A stretch of 64,000 nt of DNA from Chitinophaga ginsengisoli. Lineage in GTDB: Bacteria; Bacteroidota; Bacteroidia; Chitinophagales; Chitinophagaceae. The position numbers and the translations under genes are program-made. Below are positions 46,491 through 55,140 of the stretch, one piece after another. The stretch's first letter is position 1. Each line of letters starts with the position of its first letter. The stretch lies in assembly GCF_003014595.1 (NCBI RefSeq), contig NZ_PYGK01000004.1, positions 248,001 to 312,000 of the forward strand. Direction: 5' to 3'. Under the pieces are notes generated by a model, which did not search any database, was not told the DNA's origin, and saw nothing but the letters and a program-made list of their open reading frames with translations.

Positions 46491-47726
46491 TTATGTAGTG
46501 ATCTGATTATTGACAACAGTAATAAGACCAGGTGCTGGTTTTCTTAGTAGCCGCTTCCTGAACATTTCCTGTAGAGGTAGTTCATAATAATAATGAGTAA
46601 GAATACTTAGTGGAATCAACACTGCATAAAAAAGGAGTACTGTAAACGGTGAATGAAAGACCTCCCTGCTAATCCCCAGCGTATCGACCGCAATAAAGAA
46701 GAATACCATTAACGGGAAATGGATCAGGTATAATGCATAACTGGCATTCCCCAATACCAGCGCCCATTTTACCTTCAGACTTCCCCTTGTGGTTTCAGAT
46801 AATGCAAGTGTTAGAATAGTAACAGGAGATATGACCGTTCTGAAGAAAGTGTTCCTGGACAGGTCGTACAAGGCCATGTCAAATGTTTCGTCTTTACCGG
46901 GTAGTACCTTCTTCATCAATATCAGTGAAAAATCCCTGATATAGGAGAATGCATATTCGGTCAGCGCGATCGTCCATAATATAACAGCCGTGACAGTTAC
47001 AATAGTGGTGACCCTGCGTAAGTTTTTTCTTTTAATAAGCCATGCATAAAAATGATAGGCGAGTCCCCCGATGAAGAATGAATAGATGCCCTGGCCTATC
47101 ATAGAATAAAAATGTTGTATAATAGCGCCTGCCACTACGATAGCCAGCAGTAGCCCTTTATGATGATGTAACCTTTTCCGGCTGATAAGGAAGAACAGCA
47201 GATATAAGAGCAGTTCTACAGATACTGACCAGGAAGGACCGTTAAATCCGTTGAGGGCTGGTGTGCTCTCAAACCCCCAGCTATGTATTACGAACAGATT
47301 TAACAGAAAGTGCCGGGCATCATTATTCTGAATAATAAAGGTGTGCCCGTTCATGCTGACCATAATGTATTGCAGCAATATCAGCGATAACAGGGTGATA
47401 AAGTGAACAGGGTACAGGCGGGTGAGCCGGTAACAGATGAAGTGATTGAAAGGCGTTCTCCTGTCAGCTATTTTATCCGCATAGAACCAGAAGAAGATAA
47501 ATCCTGATAACAAAAAGAAAAGATCTACTGCATAAAACGCATGGTGGTAAAAAATTGACAGGTAGGGGAATAAAGGGAGCCCTAGTTCTTCCAGAGGTTT
47601 GGTCTGTAAAGTCTGATCTGAATAAAAATAGAACTGCCAGTGGCATAAGACGACAATAAGGGCAGCAAGTCCTCTTATAGCATCCAGGCTGAAAAAATAT
47701 CGTGGTGAAGACGCGTTAGAAATCAT
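46491..47726 (-). CDS. Membrane acyltransferase, OafA/YrhL type
   Basis: A 411-residue membrane protein with about ten helices. It has the acyltransferase-3 signature: SLDAIRGLAALIVVLCHW with the catalytic-type R and H at the start, VDLFFLLSGFIFFW and LTRLYPVHF in the middle. Such proteins O-acetylate or otherwise acylate exopolysaccharide or lipopolysaccharide sugars. I use the ATG at 47726; the frame continues to a TTG at 47750. It lies 61 bp before wza on the same strand and could be the first gene of the operon. Confidence 0.88.
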   Translation of the reverse strand: MISNASSPRYFFSLDAIRGLAALIVVLCHWQFYFYSDQTLQTKPLEELGLPLFPYLSIFYHHAFYAVDLFFLLSGFIFFWFYADKIADRRTPFNHFICYRLTRLYPVHFITLLSLILLQYIMVSMNGHTFIIQNNDARHFLLNLFVIHSWGFESTPALNGFNGPSWSVSVELLLYLLFFLISRKRLHHHKGLLLAIVVAGAIIQHFYSMIGQGIYSFFIGGLAYHFYAWLIKRKNLRRVTTIVTVTAVILWTIALTEYAFSYIRDFSLILMKKVLPGKDETFDMALYDLSRNTFFRTVISPVTILTLALSETTRGSLKVKWALVLGNASYALYLIHFPLMVFFFIAVDTLGISREVFHSPFTVLLFYAVLIPLSILTHYYYELPLQEMFRKRLLRKPAPGLITVVNNQITT

Positions 47727-48039
47727 GGAATGGCAATCAAGTAGAGACAATAAAACACCTTATAATGATTGGGGCACCATTATATGCAAACAAGTTTTGC
47801 AGATTTTTATTGATTACGGCATTCTCAGACTGAGGCAAGTTAAATCAAAAATATCATATGCGCAAAATTGCGAAAAAAGTTAAGCAGGGCAGAACGACTC
47901 CTTTGTCATATTGAGTATGCCAAAAGAAGCACCTGAACGCATATGTTATGAATTATCGCGAAATGAACAATAATTGTAATTATATGTATTTATGTGGTAA
48001 TAAATTTTAGGAGAGCGCTCCGCTTACTCAATTCATACC
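47727..48039. promoter_or_regulatory. Divergent intergenic region upstream of the exopolysaccharide operon
   Basis: About 310 bases with no gene, between the divergent acyltransferase and the plus-strand gene at 48040. It is AT-rich and must contain promoters for both directions. An 8 bp palindrome GAGCGCTC is at about 48013-48020; no clear promoter pair was recognised. Confidence 0.35.
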
Positions 48040-48954
48040 ATGTTCCTGATGAAACGAATGACGAAATTGGTGAATGTCTTACACCATTTTCTATACACCT
48101 CCAGAAAAGCACAACAAACAGACCTGCTGTTACTAGGTACGCTACTCGCCCGGCAGAATAAGGAATTGCCGGTTATTGACAATATTTCATCCGCTGAGTT
48201 TAAAGTCTTCTCCCAGACAGGAGATGATGGTATTATTCAATATCTCATTAATAAAGTATACATCCCCGAAACTACCTTTATTGAGTTTGGTGTGGAAAAC
48301 TATGTTGAGTCCAATACACGCTTCCTGTTAAAATATAACAACTGGTCGGGGCTTGTAATAGATGGATCGGGAAAGAGTATCCGTTATATCATGTCTGATG
48401 ATATCTATTATCAGCATGACCTGAAAGCAGTGCAGGCATTCATTACAGCTGAAAATATCAATGACCTGATCGAAAGGCAGGGGCTGAAGGGAGAAATAGG
48501 GCTACTGTCTGTCGACATTGATGGTAACGACTATTGGGTATGGAAGGCTATTAATATCGTTGATCCTGTAATAGTCGTAGTGGAGTATAATAGTGTATTC
48601 GGTATTGACAGAGCAGTGACGGTGCCTTATAAACCGGATTTTGTAAGAGCGCAAGCCCATTATAGCCACCTGTATTTTGGTGCCTCCCTGAAAGCATTAT
48701 GCGTATTAGCTGAAGAAAAGGGATATGCTTTTGTAGGCTCCAATTCAATAGGTAATAATGCTTATTTCGTAAAGAAGAACAGGCTGGGAGCTCTCAGGGC
48801 CCTCAGTGCAGAAGAGGGGTATGTTTATTCCAGCTTTCGCGAAAGCCGGGATAGAAAAGGGAACCTCAATTACTTATCGGGATCTGAAAGATATGAATGT
48901 ATAAAAGGATTGCCTGTATATAATATAATGACAGGACAGGAGGAACAATTGTAA
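48040..48954 (+). CDS. FkbM-like methyltransferase-fold protein
   Basis: A 304-residue protein resembling distant FkbM-type methyltransferases: FSQTGDDGIIQYLI, FIEFGVENYVESNTRFLL in the position of the SAM motif, and LLSVDIDGNDYWVWKAI matching the DxxG-type second motif. The glycine pattern of the first motif is weaker than in true FkbM proteins, so SAM binding is likely but not certain. No signal peptide. It is followed by another FkbM gene 28 bp later, and both diverge from the exopolysaccharide operon, so sugar modification is the probable role. Confidence 0.65.
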   Translation: MFLMKRMTKLVNVLHHFLYTSRKAQQTDLLLLGTLLARQNKELPVIDNISSAEFKVFSQTGDDGIIQYLINKVYIPETTFIEFGVENYVESNTRFLLKYNNWSGLVIDGSGKSIRYIMSDDIYYQHDLKAVQAFITAENINDLIERQGLKGEIGLLSVDIDGNDYWVWKAINIVDPVIVVVEYNSVFGIDRAVTVPYKPDFVRAQAHYSHLYFGASLKALCVLAEEKGYAFVGSNSIGNNAYFVKKNRLGALRALSAEEGYVYSSFRESRDRKGNLNYLSGSERYECIKGLPVYNIMTGQEEQL

Positions 48955-48982
48955 CACCACCACAACAAAACTACACTAAGCA

Positions 48983-49783
48983 ATGAATCCATTTACCGAT
49001 GCTTTGAGAAAAGTATACGTCTTTATTTTTGCCCGGAAGGCACTTTATCCCATTAACCTGCTACTGTATAAATTAAGTATGAGAGGGCTGGGTATCATGA
49101 ACCATGAAAACGATCATATCAGTGGTGAGAATGCCTTTGTGAAATATATGATCTCTACCGGGCGGTTCAGCAGAGGTGTGATCCTGGACGTAGGAGCTAA
49201 TGTTGGTCATTACTCTGTCATGCTGCGTAATAAAAAGGTCCGGCTACCTATATATGCGTTTGAGCCGCATCCTGTTGCTTATAATAAACTGGAGGAGGCA
49301 GCGGCAATGCACCATTTCATTCCTGTTCAAAAGGGCGCGGGAGAGCATGTTGAGACCACATTTATTTACGACTATATAGAGAACAAGGGGTCAGAGCATG
49401 CCAGTATGTATAAAGAGGTGATCGCCGATTTTCGGAAGAGTGAGGTGGAAGAGATTACCATTGACCTGACCACTATTGATGAGTTTATTGAAGACTATCA
49501 GCTGTCGGAGATTGCATTGTTAAAAATAGATACGGAAGGAAATGAACTCAATGTATTAAAAGGAGCCCGCCGTGCCATTAAAAGTGGAATGATCCAGGTT
49601 ATTCAAATTGAGTTTAATGAGATGAATGTGATTTCCCGCACCTTCTTTAAGGATATCATAGATATATTGCCGGGATATGAATTCTACCGTCTGCTACCCG
49701 ATGGCCTGAAAGCCCTCGGAGAATATAATGTGGCTGCTTTCGAGATCTTCGCCTTTCAGAATATAGTTGCTATAAGGCGCTGA
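48983..49783 (+). CDS. FkbM-family methyltransferase
   Basis: A 266-residue FkbM-type enzyme with the SAM motif VILDVGANVGHYSVM, IYAFEPHPVAYNKLEEA, and LLKIDTEGNELNVLKGARRA. A clear family member. It forms a pair with the preceding gene (28 bp gap). With the two in the minus-strand operon this makes four FkbM-like proteins within 13 kb. Confidence 0.9.
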   Translation: MNPFTDALRKVYVFIFARKALYPINLLLYKLSMRGLGIMNHENDHISGENAFVKYMISTGRFSRGVILDVGANVGHYSVMLRNKKVRLPIYAFEPHPVAYNKLEEAAAMHHFIPVQKGAGEHVETTFIYDYIENKGSEHASMYKEVIADFRKSEVEEITIDLTTIDEFIEDYQLSEIALLKIDTEGNELNVLKGARRAIKSGMIQVIQIEFNEMNVISRTFFKDIIDILPGYEFYRLLPDGLKALGEYNVAAFEIFAFQNIVAIRR

Positions 49784-49885
49784 AAATAAATCGATTAAAA
49801 GGAATGTCAAAAATGCTGGGAACTGCGCAAAAAAAGTGCGCATATAGTCACAAATATTGCATTATTATTATAACCTTAATAAGAA

Positions 49886-51310
49886 ATGCATATGAACAGC
49901 ATTAACGGTAAAGATCTGTTGGCCATCGGTTATCAGCAGAGTAAAATACTTGGTTTAGCACTTGAAGTGATAGGAAAATATTATCAGGAAGCTGAATATG
50001 AAACTGTGCTGGCGCTGATGAAAGACCTGCTTGAAAAACCTGAAGCTTTCCTGGATCATGAGATACTGGAAGACCTGGCTACAAAGATGATTGAAGAGGC
50101 AAAGGAGATTGACGAAACCATTTTTCTGAACAATACGGCGAAGGAATTCGCTGTATATGGATCAGCACATATTGCGGAAGGGGCGCTGACACAGATGAGA
50201 ACAGCCATGAGACTGCCGGTTACGGTAGGAGGGGCTTTGATGCCGGATGCGCATCAGGGATATGGGTTACCGATAGGAGGGGTACTGGCTACAAAGAATG
50301 GGGTGATCCCTTATGGTGTAGGTGTGGATATTGGTTGCCGTATGGCCTTGTCCATCTTTGATATTACTGAAGAAGACTTCTTTCATACCCCGGATACCTA
50401 TAAACGGGAATTAATTGCCCATACCCGTTTTGGAGCAGGACACGGATACCATGGTAAGGACAGGACAGAACATGCTGTGCTGGACCGGAATGAGTTCAAT
50501 ATGACCCCCTTCATCAAAACCCTGAAAGATAAAGCCTGGTCTCAGCTGGGCACTTCCGGAGGAGGTAACCACTTTGTGGAATGGGGTATCATTGAATTTG
50601 CAGCAGACGATCAACCACTCAACATACCTAAAGGAAAATACCTGGCACTGTTGTCCCACTCCGGTTCCAGAGGTATGGGTGCCACCATTGCCGGTTATTA
50701 TACCCGGCTGGCCAAGGAACTGTGTAAACTACCGAAGGAAGCAGCTAATCTTGCCTATCTGGATATGAATACGCAGGCTGGTCAGGAATACTGGCTGGCA
50801 ATGAATCTGGCCGGTGATTATGCTTCCGCCTGCCACGATGTGATCCACAATAAACTGGCGAAGGCCATTGGAGGTAAACTGTTGGCCAAAGTGGAAAACC
50901 ATCACAACTTTGCCTGGAAAGAGAGCTGGAATGGAGAAGAAGTGATCGTGCATAGAAAGGGCGCCACACCGGCAGGTAAGGGCGTAATGGGGATCATTCC
51001 GGGATCAATGACAGCTCCGGGATTCCTGGTGAGAGGTAAAGGAGAGGAAATGGCTATTAATTCCGCCTCACATGGAGCCGGACGGCAGATGAGCCGTACC
51101 AGCGCGATACAGCATATTACCCAACAGGAAATGCAGGCTATATTGCAGGCCAATGGCGTAACATTGATCGGCGCTGGTCTGGATGAAGCGCCTATGGCCT
51201 ATAAGGACATTAATGTAGTGATGGAAGCACAGAAAGACCTGGTGGATATCGTTGCTAAGTTCTCCCCGAAAGTGGTGAGAATGGCGGACGATGGAAGTAC
51301 GGAGGACTGA
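49886..51310 (+). CDS. rtcB: RtcB-family RNA 3'-phosphate/2',3'-cyclic phosphate ligase
   Basis: A 474-residue RtcB ligase, which joins RNA ends with 2',3'-cyclic phosphate and 5'-hydroxyl groups using GTP and Mn2+. Conserved blocks are MPDAHQGYGLPIGGVL, GVGVDIGCRM (metal cysteine), GTSGGGNHFVEWG, LSHSGSRGMG and SHGAGRQMSR, whose H396 is the predicted guanylylated histidine. The N-terminal ~90 residues are an extra segment of the longer RtcB type. ATG codons at 49886 and 49892 are both possible. No archease or RtcR/RtcA gene is beside it. Confidence 0.94.
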   Translation: MHMNSINGKDLLAIGYQQSKILGLALEVIGKYYQEAEYETVLALMKDLLEKPEAFLDHEILEDLATKMIEEAKEIDETIFLNNTAKEFAVYGSAHIAEGALTQMRTAMRLPVTVGGALMPDAHQGYGLPIGGVLATKNGVIPYGVGVDIGCRMALSIFDITEEDFFHTPDTYKRELIAHTRFGAGHGYHGKDRTEHAVLDRNEFNMTPFIKTLKDKAWSQLGTSGGGNHFVEWGIIEFAADDQPLNIPKGKYLALLSHSGSRGMGATIAGYYTRLAKELCKLPKEAANLAYLDMNTQAGQEYWLAMNLAGDYASACHDVIHNKLAKAIGGKLLAKVENHHNFAWKESWNGEEVIVHRKGATPAGKGVMGIIPGSMTAPGFLVRGKGEEMAINSASHGAGRQMSRTSAIQHITQQEMQAILQANGVTLIGAGLDEAPMAYKDINVVMEAQKDLVDIVAKFSPKVVRMADDGSTED

Positions 51311-51384
51311 TTACGGCTGTGTCTGACTGACTCAGCATGAGTTTTGAGAGGAAATAACCAGTGTTCATGTTAATTCCGTTAAAT

Positions 51385-52350
51385 ATGAAAAAACAACAAA
51401 CGCTGGTTAAAATCAAAGCATGCTCGAAGCACGAATGGTTTTATGTAGCTCCGGGAGTATGGGGACTCCGTGACAAGATCGTCAATGTCTATTTTATACA
51501 TGACGCCTCTACCAACCACTGGGTACTACTGGATACGGGCCTCTCCACTTCTGCAGGCAGGATCAAAAGAGTGGCGAAGCAGTTGTTCTGGCCACAGGCT
51601 ACACCTGTTGCTATTATCCTTACACACGGACATTTTGACCATACCGGCTCGGTGAAGCAACTTGCTGATGAATGGAATGTCCCGGTATATGCACACTACC
51701 TGGAGGCGCCCTACCTTACCGGACGTTCTGCTTATCCGCCGCCAGATCCTACCGCCGGCGGCGGATTGTTTACAACTCTCTCGTTTTTGTACCCAACAGG
51801 CCCCATCGATCTTGGGGGCCGTTTACTAATGCTGCCGGAACAAGGAAATATACCGGGCCTGGAAGAGTGGCAGTATTTCCATACACCTGGCCATGCACCG
51901 GGACATATCAGTCTGTTCAGGGAACAGGATGGTGTGTTGCTGGCAGGAGATGCTTTCGTGACTACACAGCAGGAATCATTATTGTCCGTACTGAAACAGG
52001 AAAAGAAGCTTTCGGGTCCTCCACGTTACTTTACGTATGACTGGGGCGCAGCAGAAAAATCCGTTCAGACGCTTGCCTCTTTACAACCATCAGTTGTAGC
52101 TACCGGGCATGGAAAACCTATGGAAGGTGAAGCGCTGAAAGCATTGCAGGAACTGGCAGATCATTTCAGGGAAAAAGCGGTGCCGGTAGGCGGCCGTTAT
52201 TCACAGGACCCTGCTGTTGCCGGCATCAGTGGTGTTGAATTTGTTCCTGCTGCCACTAAGAGAAATACATTGCTGAAAGCTGCGGTTGTCCTTGCTGTGG
52301 TGGGTATTGGCGTTTTGCTTGCAAGTGCAGCGAAGAAAAAATATAGCTGA
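51385..52350 (+). CDS. MBL-fold metallo-hydrolase with C-terminal membrane helix
   Basis: A 321-residue metallo-beta-lactamase-fold hydrolase. The metal motif is LTHGHFDHTG, followed by a histidine in HTPGHAPGHI, an aspartate in LLAGDAF and a histidine in VATGHGKPM, so a two-metal site looks complete. The C-terminus has a hydrophobic helix (LLKAAVVLAVVGIGVLLASA) and a basic end, which anchors the enzyme with the catalytic part probably in the cytoplasm, as no signal peptide is seen. I start at the ATG at 51385; the frame reaches back to a GTG at 51361. Substrate unknown. Confidence 0.88.
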   Translation: MKKQQTLVKIKACSKHEWFYVAPGVWGLRDKIVNVYFIHDASTNHWVLLDTGLSTSAGRIKRVAKQLFWPQATPVAIILTHGHFDHTGSVKQLADEWNVPVYAHYLEAPYLTGRSAYPPPDPTAGGGLFTTLSFLYPTGPIDLGGRLLMLPEQGNIPGLEEWQYFHTPGHAPGHISLFREQDGVLLAGDAFVTTQQESLLSVLKQEKKLSGPPRYFTYDWGAAEKSVQTLASLQPSVVATGHGKPMEGEALKALQELADHFREKAVPVGGRYSQDPAVAGISGVEFVPAATKRNTLLKAAVVLAVVGIGVLLASAAKKKYS

Positions 52351-52460
52351 AATGGAGAAAAAAAAATGTGAGTATTGTTGATATAATAACCTTGTTATTA
52401 TTAAGAAATAATCATATATTGTATATGAATTATTTTTTAACCCGAATTACATTTTATCTT

Positions 52461-52805
52461 ATGAAAAAAGTTTTCCTCTTTGCACTTTCATTGTGCCTTA
52501 CCCTTTCTTTTTCCGGACTGAATGCCGCCAACAGCCACTCATTAAAAGTTCCTGCAAAACAGGCAGCGGCAAAGCCTTTTGCTTATGAAACTGATGGCGT
52601 GCTAACCGGTAGTCCTTATGGCGATATTGCCTGGCATATCTTTTACATTGGTAATGCTCCGCAAACCGTAACGTACACCAATAACGGAACGACCTATGGT
52701 CCTTATACCTTCTCTGGCAATCAGGCTCCAGGTCCCAAAAACCAGCTGGGTATCATTTATGCACAGGTAGCTAACGGAAACGCCTCTTTTATCACTATCT
52801 GGTAA
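52461..52805 (+). CDS. Small secreted protein of unknown function
   Basis: A 114-residue protein with a strong signal peptide (KKVFLFALSLCLTLSFSGLN, cleavage near NAAN). The mature part is about 85 residues, with a lysine/alanine-rich start and then glycine-, asparagine- and tyrosine-rich strands (QTVTYTNNGTTYGPYTF). No cysteines in the mature part and no family recognised. The ATG at 52461 is the one that gives a signal peptide. It has a long 3' region with two hairpins. Confidence 0.65.
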   Translation: MKKVFLFALSLCLTLSFSGLNAANSHSLKVPAKQAAAKPFAYETDGVLTGSPYGDIAWHIFYIGNAPQTVTYTNNGTTYGPYTFSGNQAPGPKNQLGIIYAQVANGNASFITIW

Positions 52806-52811
52806 TGATAA

Positions 52812-52867
52812 TTCCACTTTACAAGTTCCGCTCCATACATACACAGAGCGAAACTTGCCAAAGTGAA
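52812..52867. other. Imperfect hairpin in the 3' region of the secreted-protein gene
   Basis: CACTTTACAAGTTCCGCTC pairs with GAGCGAAACTTGCCAAAGTG around a 12 nt loop, with one mismatch and a small bulge. It begins 7 bp after the stop and has no T-run, so it is not a simple terminator. It may stabilise the mRNA end or act as a binding site. Confidence 0.5.
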
Positions 52868-53013
52868 ATTCCTGTCCGATGTGTATGCAAATTACTTTCT
52901 TATAATGAGTTAAATAAGCGTAGATACGCTGAAGATGCTGCGTAGAAGTACGGATATTTCGGTTGTGATATAAGTCCGTAAAGACAAGTATCTGATGGCT
53001 TACATGTATTTTG

Positions 53014-53066
53014 ATGGTCTGGGAAAGGAGCTTTCTGACGCTCCTTTTCCAGACCATTATTTTTTT
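53014..53066 (+). terminator. Strong intrinsic terminator with 18 bp stem
   Basis: ATGGTCTGGGAAAGGAGC (53014-53031) pairs with GCTCCTTTTCCAGACCAT (53040-53057), 18 bp with one G-U pair and an 8 nt loop, followed by TATTTTTTT. It should end the transcript of the secreted-protein gene about 260 nt after its stop. Confidence 0.85.
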
Positions 53067-53093
53067 AACACCCAAACAAACAGCAATATCAAA

Positions 53094-53204
53094 ATGACCA
53101 GGTTAAAACAGATCATCATGCAAAGAAGCAGCTTACGTGAAATATTGTGGGCGCTGCTCGTGATCGCTCTTATATTGTTTGCAGCCTCCCGCCTGAAAAG
53201 ATAA
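53094..53204 (+). CDS. Possible 36-residue single-helix membrane protein
   Basis: A short frame starting at ATG 53094: a basic, amphipathic start (TRLKQIIMQRSSLRE), one membrane helix (ILWALLVIALILFAAS) and a basic end (RLKR). This is the layout of real bacterial small membrane proteins. It begins 28 bp after the strong terminator, so it needs its own promoter, which I cannot identify. The upstream part of the frame (from 52995) overlaps the terminator and is not used. Confidence 0.35.
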   Translation: MTRLKQIIMQRSSLREILWALLVIALILFAASRLKR

Positions 53205-53523
53205 AGACCCCTTGTTATCCTTTTTAGTGTACCTTTATAACAGTAGCCCGGCATTCGGAGAGCTACGGAGAAAGCTAATTGAAAGACATGCCAATAAACA
53301 AGGCAGCAGTACATTATCAGCCAGAAGCTTAAACTGATCAAAAAACCGGCTGCTGCGCAGTAATATGCTATCGGAGAGACTGGAGGTGAACCGGAATCGG
53401 TAGACAAGAGAACACATCAACCGTATCTTAACAAAGCACAGAGGCGTGCGCCCTTCTACGTTTGGAATGGACGCTATGGTGGAAAAACCGTAGGGAAGCC
53501 CTCGTATATTAATTTATGAAGTC
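53205..53523. other. Intergenic stretch without recognised gene
   Basis: About 320 bases. Minus-strand frames across it read as cysteine- and serine-rich noise and are not believed. A few bases at 53393-53408 recall the D-arm of leucine tRNA, but no tRNA can be folded around them. The promoter of the gene at 53524 should lie here. Confidence 0.35.
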
Positions 53524-53958
53524 ATGATGCTATTTCGCTCCTTGCTCCCCTATATCTTCCTGGGGGCAACCCTTCCTGGCTGTTCAACTGTTTATGAAAG
53601 CAGGGTAACTTTTTTCAATTGTGGTCCGGAGCCGGACACCACTATCGCTGTTCTGAAAGGACGTGTATTCGAACAGAAGATCCTGCCGGGGAAAGATTCT
53701 CTTATGCCTCTTTCCGGGGTAGTCATCACCATGGAAGACGGAGCAAAGACTGTTACTGCCGACACCTCAGGCAGCTTTACCCTATACCTGGGACTGAAAA
53801 GTACACACACCTTTACTGTTACCCGGCCTGGTTATCAGCCCCTGAAAGTCGACGGATTTTTTGCAGAAAAGGAAGTACTGGCAGAGATCAATATTGTGCT
53901 CGCCAGGGGAACGATGAAAAGGACCGGAAGAATAACGGCCTGTAATTTAGCATATTGA
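53524..53958 (+). CDS. Small lipoprotein with carboxypeptidase-regulatory-like domain
   Basis: A 144-residue lipoprotein: lipobox LPGC (C20), then a single beta-sandwich of the CarboxypepD-regulatory type (LSGVVITMEDGAKTVTADTSGSFTLYLGL, TFTVTRPGYQPLKVDGF). Such domains occur at the N-terminus of TonB receptors and also alone as small surface lipoproteins. ATG codons at 53524 and 53527 are both possible. Function unknown. Confidence 0.75.
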   Translation: MMLFRSLLPYIFLGATLPGCSTVYESRVTFFNCGPEPDTTIAVLKGRVFEQKILPGKDSLMPLSGVVITMEDGAKTVTADTSGSFTLYLGLKSTHTFTVTRPGYQPLKVDGFFAEKEVLAEINIVLARGTMKRTGRITACNLAY

Positions 53959-54096
53959 TATAGGGGTAGTAGCTGATATTACCGTTACATATGAAGATGA
54001 GATTAAAACCTGAAGAGAAGGTCAGGTGATTAGCCTCGCCTCAGGGAGGGCTGTATGTTCGTAGCCTTCGGTGCCAACCGGTGAATAACACCGTCT

Positions 54097-54131
54097 AAAA
54101 AAAATAAACGGATGTATGATTACACCCGTTT
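54097..54131 (-). terminator. Hairpin with T-run on the minus strand, role unclear
   Basis: On the plus strand AAACGG-A-TGTA pairs with TACA-C-CCGTTT around TGAT; read on the minus strand it is followed by a run of eight or nine Ts. It has terminator form for minus-strand transcription, yet no minus-strand gene lies nearby upstream of it. Confidence 0.45.
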
Positions 54132-54236
54132 CTACCTAAACCTACAACTGTTTATTACTGTAATTATTTTTCGTGTTTTGCGTCACAAATGTAGTACCTC
54201 AGAAGGGTATATTAAAAACCAATATCACGGTTTAAG

Positions 54237-54294
54237 AAACCAATTTTTCTGCTCATCTAAAATTTTTATTAGAAGCAGAAAAATTGGTTTTTTT
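54237..54294 (+). terminator. Terminator with perfect 16 bp stem
   Basis: AAACCAATTTTTCTGC (54237-54252) and GCAGAAAAATTGGTTT (54275-54290) are perfect complements, and the 22 nt between them can form a further small helix (TCTAA/TTAGA). A T-run continues to 54294. It is the first good terminator after the lipoprotein gene ending at 53958, about 280 nt downstream. Confidence 0.7.
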
Positions 54295-54310
54295 ATCCGC
54301 CTTTTTGGGA

Positions 54311-54341
54311 TTGATGCACAATGTATCGCGACATAATTTTG
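54311..54341 (+). promoter_or_regulatory. Candidate Bacteroidota promoter for the outer-membrane barrel gene
   Basis: TTG at 54311-54313 and TAATTTTG at 54334-54341 are separated by 20 bp, matching the -33/-7 pattern. Transcription would start near 54348, giving an A-rich leader of about 90 nt before the ATG at 54441. Confidence 0.55.
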
Positions 54342-54440
54342 TGTCATCAGATTTATACAGCGCTGCGATAAACAGAATAGATAGACAGAAGAACAATAGA
54401 AGAACAAAAGATTAACAGAACAAGATTAAAACGAAAGACG

Positions 54441-55010
54441 ATGAAAAAGATAATTAAGACAGGCATTACGACATTAGCATTGGTATTGGCAGTAGCAGCA
54501 GGAGTAAAGGCACAAACGAAAGGCAACAGTGAACCACAAAGACCTTCATTCTCTTTGAGTGTTGGTCCGGAAGCAGGAATACCAGTTGGGAACTTTAGCG
54601 ATTTTTACAAGTGGTCTTTAGGCGGTTCTGTACAGGCAGATTATGCCATCATCAAGAAAACATTATACGTGAACCTGAATGCAGGATTTGCAAATGTCTT
54701 CGCGGATGATGTACCTGGTCTCGATGATTTACAGTGGATTCCCGTGAAAGCAGGCTTAAGGTATTATCCTTTCCAGAGTAATAATCTGTATGTACAGGGA
54801 CAGGCCGGTGTCAATTTTATAACAAATGGTCCAACCGGTTATAAGACAGCGGCCTTCACCTACAGCCCACAAATTGGTTACCTGATCCCGCTTGGCAAAG
54901 GCAGTTACCTGGATGCAGGCGTGAAGTTTGACGGTAACTCAAAGTTTGTTGACGGGGGAGATGCAGCTAATCTGATAGGATTAAGAGTAGCATACACTTT
55001 CAAATTATAA
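54441..55010 (+). CDS. Outer-membrane beta-barrel protein (porin-like)
   Basis: A 189-residue outer-membrane protein with a signal peptide (TTLALVLAVAAGVKAQ). The mature part has about eight amphipathic strands (FSLSVGPEAGIPVGNF, LYVNLNAGFANVF, LRYYPFQSNNLYVQGQAG, SYLDAGVKFDG) and ends GLRVAYTFKL, a typical barrel-insertion signal. It matches the general outer_membrane_beta-barrel/OmpA-like group. It stands alone between its own promoter and terminator. Confidence 0.85.
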   Translation: MKKIIKTGITTLALVLAVAAGVKAQTKGNSEPQRPSFSLSVGPEAGIPVGNFSDFYKWSLGGSVQADYAIIKKTLYVNLNAGFANVFADDVPGLDDLQWIPVKAGLRYYPFQSNNLYVQGQAGVNFITNGPTGYKTAAFTYSPQIGYLIPLGKGSYLDAGVKFDGNSKFVDGGDAANLIGLRVAYTFKL

Positions 55011-55085
55011 GCAGAAACATAGGATAATTTAGGATAAGCATAGGACAAACAGGACATAATTGTTAAGGGGTTTATAATCAAATGG

Positions 55086-55123
55086 AATAGGGCCTTTCGT
55101 CTGAAAGGCCCTATTTGTATTTT
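55086..55123 (+). terminator. Intrinsic terminator after the barrel gene
   Basis: AATAGGGCCTTT (55086-55097) pairs perfectly with AAAGGCCCTATT (55104-55115) around CGTCTG, followed by TGTATTTT. It lies 76 bp after the stop at 55010 and 18 bp from the end of the convergent AraC gene. Confidence 0.85.
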
Positions 55124-55140
55124 ATGCGATAGAAGATGTA

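Noticed and set aside
49823..49842. TGCGC/GCGCA inverted repeat before rtcB
   Set aside because: Only 5-6 bp with an A-rich spacer; too short to call an operator or terminator.
53057..53407. 116-codon minus-strand frame
   Set aside because: Irregular cysteine/serine-rich composition, overlaps the strong plus-strand terminator and a more plausible small plus-strand frame.
53393..53408. GGAATCGGTAGACAAG resembles the D-arm of leucine tRNA
   Set aside because: No acceptor stem, anticodon arm or T-arm (GGTTCAA-type) can be placed around it at the right distances; treated as chance.
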